Source of the DNA: Martinezella lusitana
GTDB taxonomy: Bacteria > Pseudomonadota > Alphaproteobacteria > Rhizobiales > Rhizobiaceae
Assembly (NCBI RefSeq): GCF_010668395.1
Contig: NZ_WUEY01000027.1
Span: 17,390-81,389 of the forward strand
Direction of reading: 5' to 3'
Length of the DNA stretch: 64,000 nucleotides
Each line of letters starts with the position of its first letter. The stretch's first letter is position 1. Under the pieces are notes generated by a model. That model ran no database searches. It had not been told where the DNA came from and saw only the letters and a list, made by a program, of their open reading frames with translations. Made by a program: the position numbers and the translations under genes. This document shows, piece by piece, positions 1 to 7,355 of the stretch.

Positions 1-43
1 CGGCCTCGCCCTGATTGCCAATTTCCTGCGCTGGAAGCCGTAA
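1..43 (+). CDS. hisH: HisH C-terminal end (partial gene)
   Basis: Thirteen in-frame codons before a TAA at 41-43 encode GLALIANFLRWKP. This matches the usual C-terminal helix of HisH, the glutamine amidotransferase subunit of imidazole glycerol phosphate synthase, which supplies ammonia to HisF. The position directly upstream of hisA and hisF in the same direction supports the call. Only the last residues are in the window, so the catalytic triad cannot be checked. Confidence 0.7.
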   Translation, partial: GLALIANFLRWKP

Positions 44-68
44 GGCTCGCGCTCCAAGGACAGACATC

Positions 69-812
69 ATGATTCTCTTCCCCGCTATCGACCTCAAAGA
101 CGGCCAATGCGTGCGCCTCAAGCTCGGCGACATGGAGCAGGCGACCGTCTACAATCCCGATCCCGGCGCCCAGGCGAAGGCCTTTGAAGACCAGGGCTTC
201 GAGTGGCTGCATGTCGTCGATCTCAACGGCGCCTTCGCCGGCGAGACGGTCAACGGCGCTGCTGTCGACGCCATCCTCAAGGCGACGAAGAACCCCGTAC
301 AACTCGGCGGCGGCATCCGCACGCTCGACCATATGGAAAACTGGCTGTCGCGCGGGCTTGCCCGCGTCATCCTCGGCACGGTCGCGGTGCGCGATCCGGC
401 GCTGGTCGTCGAAGCCTGCCGGAGATATCCGGGGCACATTGCCGTCGGCATCGACGCCAAGGGCGGCAAGGTGGCGGTCGAGGGCTGGGCAGAAGCCTCC
501 GAACTCGGCGTCATCGAACTCGCGAAACAATTCGAAGGCGCCGGCGTCGCCGCGATCATCTACACCGATATCGACCGCGACGGCATCCTCACCGGCATCA
601 ACTGGGCCTCGACGCTGGAACTGGCCGAGGCCGTTTCCATTCCCGTCATCGCCTCGGGCGGGCTGGCTTCGCTCGACGATATCAAGCGCATGATCCAGCC
701 GGACGCCCGCAAACTGGAGGGTGCGATTTCCGGCCGCGCGCTCTATGATGGCCGCATCGACCCCAAGGAAGCACTGGCGCTGATCAAGCGGGCCAGGGAG
801 GCAGCGCAATGA
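69..812 (+). CDS. hisA: HisA, phosphoribosylformimino-5-aminoimidazole carboxamide ribotide isomerase
   Basis: This 247-residue TIM barrel catalyses the ProFAR to PRFAR isomerisation in histidine synthesis. The protein begins MILFPAIDLKDG, with Asp8 of the N-terminal half-barrel in place. The second phosphate-binding half contains YTDIDRDG and later VIASGG. An in-frame ATG further upstream (position 15) runs through the hisH end and was rejected because the family always begins at the ILFPAIDL strand. The stop overlaps the hisF start as ATGA, which implies translational coupling in a his operon. Confidence 0.97.
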   Translation: MILFPAIDLKDGQCVRLKLGDMEQATVYNPDPGAQAKAFEDQGFEWLHVVDLNGAFAGETVNGAAVDAILKATKNPVQLGGGIRTLDHMENWLSRGLARVILGTVAVRDPALVVEACRRYPGHIAVGIDAKGGKVAVEGWAEASELGVIELAKQFEGAGVAAIIYTDIDRDGILTGINWASTLELAEAVSIPVIASGGLASLDDIKRMIQPDARKLEGAISGRALYDGRIDPKEALALIKRAREAAQ

Positions 813-1597
813 CCCTGAAAGCCCGCGTCATCCCCTGCCTGGACGTCAAGGACGGCCGTGTCGTCAAGGGCGTCAACTTCCTCAATCTCGTCGATGCCGG
901 CGACCCTGTCGAGGCAGCCAAGGCCTATGACGCCGCCGGCGCCGACGAGCTCTGCTTCCTCGACATCACCGCCTCTTCCGACAATCGCGACACCATTTTC
1001 GACGTGGTGGCCCGCACCGCCGAACAATGCTTCATGCCCGTCACGGTCGGCGGCGGCGTGCGCGCCATCGCCGACATTCGCAAGCTGCTGCTGTGCGGCG
1101 CCGACAAGGTGTCGATCAATTCGGCGGCGGTGAACAATCCGGATTTCGTGGCCGAGGCGGCCGACAAGTTCGGCAACCAGTGCATCGTCGTCTCGATCGA
1201 CGCCAAGCGGCGGCGGACCGAGGCGCTCGGCGGCGACAATATGAGCGCCTGGGAAATCTATACCCATGGCGGCCGCAACGCGACGGGCATCGATGCCGTC
1301 GATTTCGCCCGCAAGATGGTCGAACGCGGCGCCGGCGAGCTGCTCGTCACCTCGATGGACCGCGACGGCACCAAGGTCGGCTACGACCTGGAGCTGACGC
1401 GGGCGATCGCCGATGCGGTGCGCGTTCCCGTCATCGCCTCGGGCGGCGTCGGCGATCTCGACGATCTCGTCGCCGGCATCAAGGAAGGCCATGCGACGGC
1501 GGTGCTTGCCGCCTCGATCTTCCACTTCGGCACCTATTCGGTGGGCGAAGCAAAGCGCTACATGGCAGAGCGCGGCATTCCGATGCGGCTGGATTAG
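809..1597 (+). CDS. hisF: HisF, imidazole glycerol phosphate synthase cyclase subunit
   Basis: This 262-residue (beta/alpha)8 barrel converts PRFAR plus ammonia from HisH into imidazole glycerol phosphate and AICAR. The start MTLKARVIPCLDVKDGRVVKG has catalytic Asp12, and TSMDRDGTKVGYD carries the second catalytic Asp. GGGVR and ASGGVG are phosphate-binding loops. Length is normal for the family. It overlaps hisA by four bases and is followed 14 bases later by hisE. Confidence 0.98.
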   Translation: MTLKARVIPCLDVKDGRVVKGVNFLNLVDAGDPVEAAKAYDAAGADELCFLDITASSDNRDTIFDVVARTAEQCFMPVTVGGGVRAIADIRKLLLCGADKVSINSAAVNNPDFVAEAADKFGNQCIVVSIDAKRRRTEALGGDNMSAWEIYTHGGRNATGIDAVDFARKMVERGAGELLVTSMDRDGTKVGYDLELTRAIADAVRVPVIASGGVGDLDDLVAGIKEGHATAVLAASIFHFGTYSVGEAKRYMAERGIPMRLD

Positions 1598-1611
1598 GAG
1601 GCAGCGTACCG

Positions 1612-1926
1612 ATGAGCGGATTTACCCTTTCCGACCTCGAACGAATCGTCGAGGAACGCTCCAAGGCTTCGCCGGAGGAATCCTGGACCGCCAAGCTTTT
1701 TGCCGCCGGCCAGCCGAAAGCGGCAAAGAAACTGGGCGAAGAGGCAATCGAGGCCGTCATGGCCGCAGTTGCAAACGATCGCGACAACCTCACCTATGAG
1801 GCCGCCGATCTGCTATATCATCTTTTGGTCGTATTGAAGATTGCCGGCATTCCGTTGCAGAATGTCATGGGTGAGCTCGAAAGGCGCACCGTCCAATCCG
1901 GCCTCCAAGAGAAGGCCAGCCGGTAA
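1612..1926 (+). CDS. hisE: HisE, phosphoribosyl-ATP pyrophosphatase
   Basis: A 104-residue all-alpha MazG-like pyrophosphohydrolase that removes pyrophosphate from phosphoribosyl-ATP, an early step of histidine synthesis. The segment KKLGEEAIEAVMAA and the later EAADLLYHLLV contain the Glu and Asp metal ligands of the family. It is a stand-alone HisE, not fused to HisI, as usual in alphaproteobacteria. An AGGAGG ribosome-binding site at 1596-1601 fixes the start at 1612 rather than the longer frame from 1027. coaA follows after 6 bases. Confidence 0.96.
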   Translation: MSGFTLSDLERIVEERSKASPEESWTAKLFAAGQPKAAKKLGEEAIEAVMAAVANDRDNLTYEAADLLYHLLVVLKIAGIPLQNVMGELERRTVQSGLQEKASR

Positions 1927-1932
1927 AACGCG

Positions 1933-2928
1933 ATGACGATAGCGACCAAGACCCCGCCCGCACCCGAGACGCTCGATATTTTTGAGGCGAAAGCCTATTC
2001 GCCCTATTATTTCTTCTCCTCGGAAGAATGGGCGAAATTCCGTGCCGACACTCCCCTGACACTGACCGCCGACGAAGTGACGCGGCTGCGCTCGATGGGC
2101 GACCCCATCGATCTCGACGAGGTCCGGCGCATCTATCTCTCCTTGTCGCGGCTGCTGTCCTCGCATGTGGAATCCTCGCAGATCCTCTTCGAGCAGCGCA
2201 ACCGCTTCCTCAGCCTCTCCAATGTCGCCAAGACGCCTTTCGTCATCGGCATTGCCGGCTCGGTCGCGGTCGGCAAATCCACCACGGCCCGCATCCTGAA
2301 GGAGTTGCTGCGCCGCTGGCCGTCGAGCCCGAAGGTCGATCTCGTCACCACCGACGGCTTTCTCTACCCGAACGCCGAGCTGCAGCGCCGCAACCTGATG
2401 CAGCGCAAGGGCTTTCCGGAAAGCTACGACACCGCGGCGCTGCTGCGTTTCCTCTCGGCGATCAAGGCCGGGCAGCCGAACGTGCAGGCGCCATCCTATT
2501 CGCACCTCGTCTATGACGTGCTGCCGAACGAATTCAAGACGGTCGACCGGCCGGATATCCTGATCTTCGAAGGCATCAACGTGCTGCAGTCGCGGCATCT
2601 GCCGGCGGACGGCAAGATCGTGCCGATGGTTTCGGATTTCTTCGACTTCTCGATCTATATCGATGCCGACGAGCCGCTCATCCACAACTGGTATGTCGCC
2701 CGCTTCATGCGGCTGCGCGAGACCGCTTTCCGCGACCCCAACTCCTTCTTCCACCGCTACGCCTCGATCAGCGAGCAGGAAGCGCTGGCGATCGCCGAGG
2801 GGCTCTGGAAGAACATCAACCTGAAGAACCTGCGCCAGAACATTCTGCCGACGCGCCCACGCGCCGACCTCATTCTGCAGAAGGGCAAGAACCATCTGAT
2901 CGAGCAGGTTGCGCTGAGGAAGCTCTGA
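1933..2928 (+). CDS. coaA: CoaA, type I pantothenate kinase
   Basis: This 331-residue kinase phosphorylates pantothenate with ATP, the first committed step of coenzyme A synthesis. Walker A is GSVAVGKS at residues 109-116. Downstream TTDGFLYPN, SHLVYDV and FEGINVLQ are typical of the bacterial type I (PRK-like) family, and length fits. The gene lies 6 bases after hisE, so it is probably expressed with the his genes, an arrangement common in rhizobia. coaE, the last enzyme of the pathway, is also in the window. Confidence 0.96.
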   Translation: MTIATKTPPAPETLDIFEAKAYSPYYFFSSEEWAKFRADTPLTLTADEVTRLRSMGDPIDLDEVRRIYLSLSRLLSSHVESSQILFEQRNRFLSLSNVAKTPFVIGIAGSVAVGKSTTARILKELLRRWPSSPKVDLVTTDGFLYPNAELQRRNLMQRKGFPESYDTAALLRFLSAIKAGQPNVQAPSYSHLVYDVLPNEFKTVDRPDILIFEGINVLQSRHLPADGKIVPMVSDFFDFSIYIDADEPLIHNWYVARFMRLRETAFRDPNSFFHRYASISEQEALAIAEGLWKNINLKNLRQNILPTRPRADLILQKGKNHLIEQVALRKL

Positions 2929-2931
2929 AAA

Positions 2932-3540
2932 TCAGGGCTGAACGCGGCGGAGGGTGAGGTTTATCCGCCCGCCGTTCTTCAACAGCGTCGAGGTTGCCGG
3001 ATAGATGCGCTCGACGCCGTGGAAGCACAGCCTTCCTTCGCCGCCGAGGATGACGATATCGCCGCTCGAAAGCTTGAAAGATAGCGTGCGATCGTTGCGG
3101 TTGAGGCCGCCGACCCGAAACAGGCAGGTGTTGCCGAGCGAGATCGACAGCACGGGCGCCTTGAGATCCTGCTCGTCGCGATCCTGATGCAGGCCCATGC
3201 GCGCATCGTCGCTATAGAAATTGACGAGGCAGGCTTCGGGCGGCGTTTCATAGCCTGCTATATCGCGCCAGAGATCGAGCAGTTGCGCCGGCATCGCCGG
3301 CCATGGACGACCTGTCACCGGATGGGTCGGCTGATAGCGGTAGCCGTGCTGCTTGTCCGTCACCCAGCCGAGCGAGCCGCAATTGGTCATGCGCACCGAC
3401 ATCTCCTTGCCGGTACCCGGCATGACCGGTGTGAACAGCGGCGCCTCCGCCACGACGGCACGGATCGCCTCGACCAGCGCTTCCTGGGCAGGGCGGTCGA
3501 GATATCCGGGCAGATGGCGAATTCCGTTGGGGAGCAGCAT
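2932..3540 (-). CDS. alkB: AlkB-type Fe(II)/2-oxoglutarate DNA dealkylase
   Basis: A 202-residue 2-oxoglutarate dioxygenase predicted to reverse N-alkyl damage such as 1-methyladenine and 3-methylcytosine by oxidative demethylation. The iron ligands are visible as His118 and Asp120 (GLHQDRDE) and His174 (CFHGVERI). The 2-oxoglutarate-binding RxNxTxR signature is RINLTLR at 192-198. Length matches E. coli AlkB. It converges on coaA with three bases between stops. No ada-like regulator or AlkA is adjacent, so its damage regulation cannot be read from context. Confidence 0.92.
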   Translation of the reverse strand: MLLPNGIRHLPGYLDRPAQEALVEAIRAVVAEAPLFTPVMPGTGKEMSVRMTNCGSLGWVTDKQHGYRYQPTHPVTGRPWPAMPAQLLDLWRDIAGYETPPEACLVNFYSDDARMGLHQDRDEQDLKAPVLSISLGNTCLFRVGGLNRNDRTLSFKLSSGDIVILGGEGRLCFHGVERIYPATSTLLKNGGRINLTLRRVQP

Positions 3541-3600
3541 CGATATTTCCTGTGGTGGGCTGGTCGGGTGAGCCTATCATTGCCGCGCCTTTTTGCATGG

Positions 3601-3744
3601 CCCCTCACCCCAACCCTCTCCCCGCATAGCGGGGCGAGGGAGTTTTCGTGCCTCAAGTCAGCTGCCGCCGGGAGAAACCAAGGCCGCTGGTTCGCGCTGT
3701 CGTCCCTTCTCCCCGCCTGCGGGGGAGAAGGCTAGGGTGAGGGG
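3601..3744. repeat. Rhizobial palindromic intergenic repeat, copy 1
   Basis: This 144-base element has a perfect 10-bp terminal inverted repeat, CCCCTCACCC at 3601-3610 and GGGTGAGGGG at 3735-3744. Each half also holds an inner hairpin of the CTCTCCCCGC/GCGGGG type. A related copy lies at 29816-29949. It sits between the start sides of alkB and the end of arfB and encodes no protein. Elements like this are abundant in Rhizobium genomes; any function is unknown. Confidence 0.85.
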
Positions 3745-3832
3745 CCGAGCAGATAGCATCTGCGAAATCGAACTCGCCTGACTATCATCATCTTGACCGA
3801 ATCAAATCGAAACCGCAGCCCGAAAAGCGAGC

Positions 3833-4267
3833 CTAGTCGCCGCCGACCTTGCCGCGCATCTTCTTGACCTCGGAGCGGCCGGATTTCTCCTTCAGCCGGC
3901 GCTCGACGGAGCCCTTGGTCGGCTTGGTCTTCCTGCGGGGCGGCGGCGGCGGGGCGGCGGCTTCGAGGATCAGCTCCTTAAGCCGCTCGCGCGCGTCCTC
4001 GCGATTGCGATCCTGGCTGCGAAAGCGGCTGGCCTCGATCATCAGCACGCCGTCCTTGGAGACGCGGCGGCCGGCGAGCCTGATGGCATTGGCCTTGACG
4101 CGATCGTTGAGCGACGGCGAATTCACGATACCGAAGAAGAGCTGGACGGCGGTCGCGACCTTGTTGACGTTCTGGCCGCCGGGGCCACCCGCCAGAACGA
4201 ATTGTTCCGTCAGTTCCCAACCGGCAACAGTGATCCGGTCGTTGATGTAAAGCGCTTCGCTGGCCAT
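3833..4267 (-). CDS. arfB: ArfB/YaeJ, codon-independent peptidyl-tRNA hydrolase
   Basis: A 144-residue release-factor-like ribosome rescue protein that hydrolyses peptidyl-tRNA on ribosomes stalled without a stop codon. The GGQ catalytic motif is in LAGGPGGQNVNKVAT near residues 28-33. The C-terminal tail is basic (RRKTKPTKGSVERRLKEKSGRSEVKK), matching the ArfB tail that sits in the empty mRNA channel. It lacks the codon-recognition domain of RF1/RF2. A proline tract (AAPPPPPRR) precedes the tail. Confidence 0.93.
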   Translation of the reverse strand: MASEALYINDRITVAGWELTEQFVLAGGPGGQNVNKVATAVQLFFGIVNSPSLNDRVKANAIRLAGRRVSKDGVLMIEASRFRSQDRNREDARERLKELILEAAAPPPPPRRKTKPTKGSVERRLKEKSGRSEVKKMRGKVGGD

Positions 4268-4340
4268 GATTTTCTCCGCGCCTGTCTATCCCACATCGAG
4301 GCGCGGTTGAAAATATGGTTATCGCAAGTTCGGGGCCGCC

Positions 4341-4475
4341 TCGTCCTTCGAGGCATTTCCACGCGTTGCGCCGAAATGCACCTCAGGATGAGGGCGGGGC
4401 GACTACAGCCAAGGCAGAAAACCCGCCCTCGCGGTGAGCAGGCCCAGAGGGCCGTCTCGAACCACGAGGGCGGGT
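4341..4475. repeat. Composite intergenic repeat (two modules)
   Basis: The first module (about 4341-4393) carries TCCTTCGAGGCA and CACCTCAGGATGAGG in inverted arrangement. The second (4421-4475) is bounded by perfect 11-bp arms, ACCCGCCCTCG and CGAGGGCGGGT. Its last 27 bases (4449-4475) are identical to 24525-24551. The same two modules recur in reverse order and orientation at 62674-62830. This looks like a mosaic repeat family of the RIME kind described in Rhizobium; assignment to a named family is inference. Confidence 0.75.
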
Positions 4476-4479
4476 CGTG

Positions 4480-4495
4480 AGTTTCACGTGAGTCA
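4480..4495. promoter_or_regulatory. Degenerate parS-like site
   Basis: The sequence AGTTTCACGTGAGTCA matches 13 of 16 positions of the alphaproteobacterial parS palindrome TGTTTCACGTGAAACA, with the central CACGTG intact. It lies just downstream of pckA, about 51 kb from parA. Three mismatches and the distance make ParB binding uncertain. Confidence 0.35.
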
Positions 4496-4512
4496 TCGCT
4501 CTCGTGAGCTAT

Positions 4513-6123
4513 TTATTCCGCTGCGACCGGCAAACCCGGGGCCGCGTCGCGGACGTTGCCGTCGACATGGTCCTCGAACTTGGCGAAGTTCGACACGAAC
4601 ATCTGCACCAGCTTGGCGGCCTGCGCGTCATAGGCATCGCCATCCGCCCAGGTGGAGCGCGGGTCGAGGATGCCGCTGTCGACGCCTTCGACCGCAACCG
4701 GAACCGCAAAGCCGAAATTCTGGTCGATGCGGAATTCGACGTTGTCGAGATCGCCCTTCAGGGCCGAGGCCAGCAGCGCACGCGTCGCCTTGATCGGCAT
4801 GCGGCTTCCCTTGCCGTAGGCGCCGCCGGTCCAGCCGGTGTTGACGAGCCAGCAACGGGCGCCGTGGCGGGCGATCAGCTCCTTGAGCAAATTGCCGTAT
4901 TCGGCGGGATGGCGCGGCATGAAGGGAGCGCCGAAGCAGGTCGAGAACGTGGCTTCCGGCTCGACGACGCCCTTCTCCGTGCCGGCGACCTTGGCGGTGT
5001 AGCCCGACAGGAAGTGGTACATCGCCTGATCCGGCGTCAGCTTGGCGATCGGCGGCATGACGCCGAAGGCATCGGCCGTCAGCATGATGATCGTCTCGGG
5101 ATGACCTGTCATGCCGGATTCCGAAGCATTCGGAATGAAATGCAGCGGATAGGCGCTCCGGGTGTTTTCCGTCAGCGAGCCGTCGTCGAGGTCCGGCCTG
5201 CCATGCTCGTCGAGCACGACGTTTTCCAGCACGGTGCCGAAGCGGCGCGTCGTCTCGTAGATTTCCGGCTCGGCCTCGGCCGAAAGGCGGATGGTCTTGG
5301 CGTAGCAGCCGCCTTCGAAATTGAAGATGCCGTTTTCACCCCAGCCATGCTCGTCGTCGCCGATAAGCGTGCGCGTCGGATCGGCCGACAGCGTCGTCTT
5401 GCCGGTGCCGGAGAGGCCGAAGAAGATCGCGGCGTCGCCCTCGGGGCCGACGTTGGCCGAGCAGTGCATCGGCATGACGCCACGCTCCGGCAGCATGTAG
5501 TTCAGCGCCGTGAACACCGATTTCTTCATTTCGCCGGCATAGGACGTGCCGCCGATCAGGACGATGCCGTTGACGAAATCGCAGGCGATCACCGTCTCCG
5601 TACGGCAGCCGTAGCGCTCGGGATCGGCGCGAAAGCTCGGCAGGTCGATGATCGTCAGCTTCGGCACGAAGCTTTCGAGCGCCGAGCGCTCCGGGCGGAT
5701 CAGCAGATTGCGGATGAACAGCGAGTGCCAGGCGAACTCGGTGACGACGCGGGTCGGCAGGGCATATTCGGCATCGGCGCCGCCGATGAGATCCTGCACG
5801 AACAGGTCCCTGCCGCGGGCATGCGCCAGCATGTCCTCATGCAGCAGCGCGAAATGTTCCGGCGACATCGGCTTGTTGTTGTCCCACCAGATCTGGTCTT
5901 CGGTGGTGGCGTCGCGCACGACGAACTTGTCCTTCGGGGAGCGGCCGGTGTGCTGGCCGGTCAAAGCCCTGAGCGCGCCATCGGCGGTCAGATCGGCTTC
6001 GCGGCGGCGAATCGCCTCCTCATAAAGGTGAGCTTCCATGAGGTTATAGCGCACACTGGCGGCGGCTCCCAGGCCGATCGATCCCAGTTCAGTCGCGGGA
6101 TTGCGGACGCCGAATTGCTCCAT
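4513..6123 (-). CDS. pckA: PckA, ATP-dependent phosphoenolpyruvate carboxykinase
   Basis: A 536-residue enzyme converting oxaloacetate plus ATP to PEP plus CO2, the entry to gluconeogenesis during growth on C4-dicarboxylates. The PCK-specific loop is GGTSYAGEMKKS (191-202) and the P-loop is GLSGTGKT (236-243), followed by LSADPTR; the PCK metal-binding and substrate residues lie in this block. Length is typical. AGAGGA precedes the ATG. It is divergent from chvI across a 332-base AT-rich region; in rhizobia pckA is commonly next to chvI-chvG. Confidence 0.98.
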   Translation of the reverse strand: MEQFGVRNPATELGSIGLGAAASVRYNLMEAHLYEEAIRRREADLTADGALRALTGQHTGRSPKDKFVVRDATTEDQIWWDNNKPMSPEHFALLHEDMLAHARGRDLFVQDLIGGADAEYALPTRVVTEFAWHSLFIRNLLIRPERSALESFVPKLTIIDLPSFRADPERYGCRTETVIACDFVNGIVLIGGTSYAGEMKKSVFTALNYMLPERGVMPMHCSANVGPEGDAAIFFGLSGTGKTTLSADPTRTLIGDDEHGWGENGIFNFEGGCYAKTIRLSAEAEPEIYETTRRFGTVLENVVLDEHGRPDLDDGSLTENTRSAYPLHFIPNASESGMTGHPETIIMLTADAFGVMPPIAKLTPDQAMYHFLSGYTAKVAGTEKGVVEPEATFSTCFGAPFMPRHPAEYGNLLKELIARHGARCWLVNTGWTGGAYGKGSRMPIKATRALLASALKGDLDNVEFRIDQNFGFAVPVAVEGVDSGILDPRSTWADGDAYDAQAAKLVQMFVSNFAKFEDHVDGNVRDAAPGLPVAAE

Positions 6124-6455
6124 GATTTTTTCCTCTACAAGGGGCTTGGCCGTTAGAATTGTCTAAAGCGTAGAGGTGTCTTTTTAAAAGCACAAGAGCG
6201 CAAAACAAAAAATCTGTAATGATATCATATATTTAATCGATTTAAATAAATCTCGGCAATTTTAAATCGTTTGAATGAGGGCGGGCGAGACGTTTCGTCG
6301 CACAACCTCCGATCACGGGCATTTCGGCTCGGCAATCTTCCCCTTTATCTTTGCCACAATTTGTTCCACCTTTATCCCCATAAGCGCGCCAGGTTACCGC
6401 CGACCGAGCTGGCAGACCGCCTGGGCTGGATTCCAAATCCGGGAGATGCGCACTG
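6124..6455. promoter_or_regulatory. Divergent pckA/chvI control region
   Basis: This 332-base gene-free stretch separates two diverging genes and must hold both promoters. Its centre (about 6180-6275) is strikingly AT-rich for this genome. Two related imperfect palindromes centred on CG occur at 6231-6246 (TTTAATCGATTTAAA core) and 6259-6277 (TTTTAAATCGTTTGAA core), about 30 bp apart. LacI-family operators typically have a central CG, and rhizobial pckA is known to be controlled by the LacI-type PckR, so these are candidate operators. That assignment is inference. Confidence 0.45.
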
Positions 6456-7205
6456 ATGACGGAGACGAACACCATGTTGACAATCGCGCTCGTTGACGAC
6501 GACCGCAATATCCTGACTTCCGTATCGATTGCCTTGGAAGCAGAGGGATATAAGGTAGAGACCTATACGGACGGGGCCTCGGCGCTGGACGGCCTGCTTG
6601 CCCGGCCGCCGCAACTGGCGATCTTCGATATCAAGATGCCGCGCATGGACGGCATGGAGCTGCTGCGCCGCCTGCGTCAGAAGTCCGACATCCCTGTCAT
6701 CTTTCTCACCTCCAAGGACGAGGAAATCGACGAACTCTTCGGCCTGAAGATGGGCGCCGACGACTTCATCACCAAGCCGTTCTCGCAGCGCCTCCTGGTC
6801 GAGCGCGTCAAGGCGGTTCTCCGCCGCGCCTCCGCCCGCGAAGCCGCGAACGCAGCCGGCGGCACTGCCACCGCCAAGCCCGGCGCCGCCCAGCAGGCCC
6901 GCTCGCTCGAACGCGGCCAGCTGGTCATGGACCAGGAACGCCATACATGCACCTGGAAGGGCGAGCCCGTGACGCTGACCGTCACCGAATTCCTCATCCT
7001 GCATTCGCTGGCGCAGCGCCCCGGCGTGGTCAAGAGCCGCGATGCGCTGATGGATGCCGCCTATGACGAGCAGGTCTATGTCGACGACCGCACCATCGAC
7101 AGCCACATCAAGAGGCTGCGCAAGAAATTCAAGATGGTCGATCTCGATTTTGATATGATCGAGACGCTGTATGGCGTGGGCTATCGTTTCCGCGAAGCTG
7201 CCTAG
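6456..7205 (+). CDS. chvI: ChvI, OmpR-family response regulator
   Basis: A 249-residue regulator of the ChvG-ChvI (ExoS-ChvI) system, which controls exopolysaccharide, motility, acid and envelope-stress genes in Rhizobiaceae. The receiver domain has acidic residues ALVDDD, phospho-acceptor Asp58 (IFDIKMPRMDG) and Lys107 (TKPF). A linker rich in Ala precedes a winged-helix output domain (TVTEFLILHSLAQRPGVVKSRD, then YVDDRTIDSHIKRLRKK). A second start at 6474 (MLTIALVDDD) is possible; both have a GGAG-like site 9-10 bases upstream. chvG follows after a 150-base gap containing a repeat. Confidence 0.96.
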   Translation: MTETNTMLTIALVDDDRNILTSVSIALEAEGYKVETYTDGASALDGLLARPPQLAIFDIKMPRMDGMELLRRLRQKSDIPVIFLTSKDEEIDELFGLKMGADDFITKPFSQRLLVERVKAVLRRASAREAANAAGGTATAKPGAAQQARSLERGQLVMDQERHTCTWKGEPVTLTVTEFLILHSLAQRPGVVKSRDALMDAAYDEQVYVDDRTIDSHIKRLRKKFKMVDLDFDMIETLYGVGYRFREAA

Positions 7206-7313
7206 AGCCGGATGATTTCAGGTCCAATCGACCTGAAATCCGAATCCGCTCCAGAACTAGAAAGTGAGCATGATGCCGTCCGAAAACCGCATATACTTTC
7301 CGGCATCATGCTC
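7204..7313. repeat. Palindromic repeat upstream of chvG (family with 12274-12385)
   Basis: The element starts AGAGCCGGATGATT and ends in a hairpin with perfect 13-bp arms GAGCATGATGCCG (7266-7278) and CGGCATCATGCTC (7301-7313). An inner inverted pair CAGGTC/GACCTG lies in the first half. The same start, internal CGTCCGAAAACCGC block and end recur at 12274-12385 ahead of divL. It fills almost the whole chvI-chvG gap. This is a rhizobial intergenic repeat of RIME-like appearance. Confidence 0.8.
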
Positions 7314-7355
7314 GAACAGTTAGCTGGACCATACGGCTGAGAATGGAATAAGAGC

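Noticed and set aside
4504..6156. 550-codon open frame antisense to pckA
   Set aside because: pckA is certain on the other strand. High GC at codon position 3 creates long stop-free antisense frames; the product is rich in Arg and Asp and has no recognisable domain.
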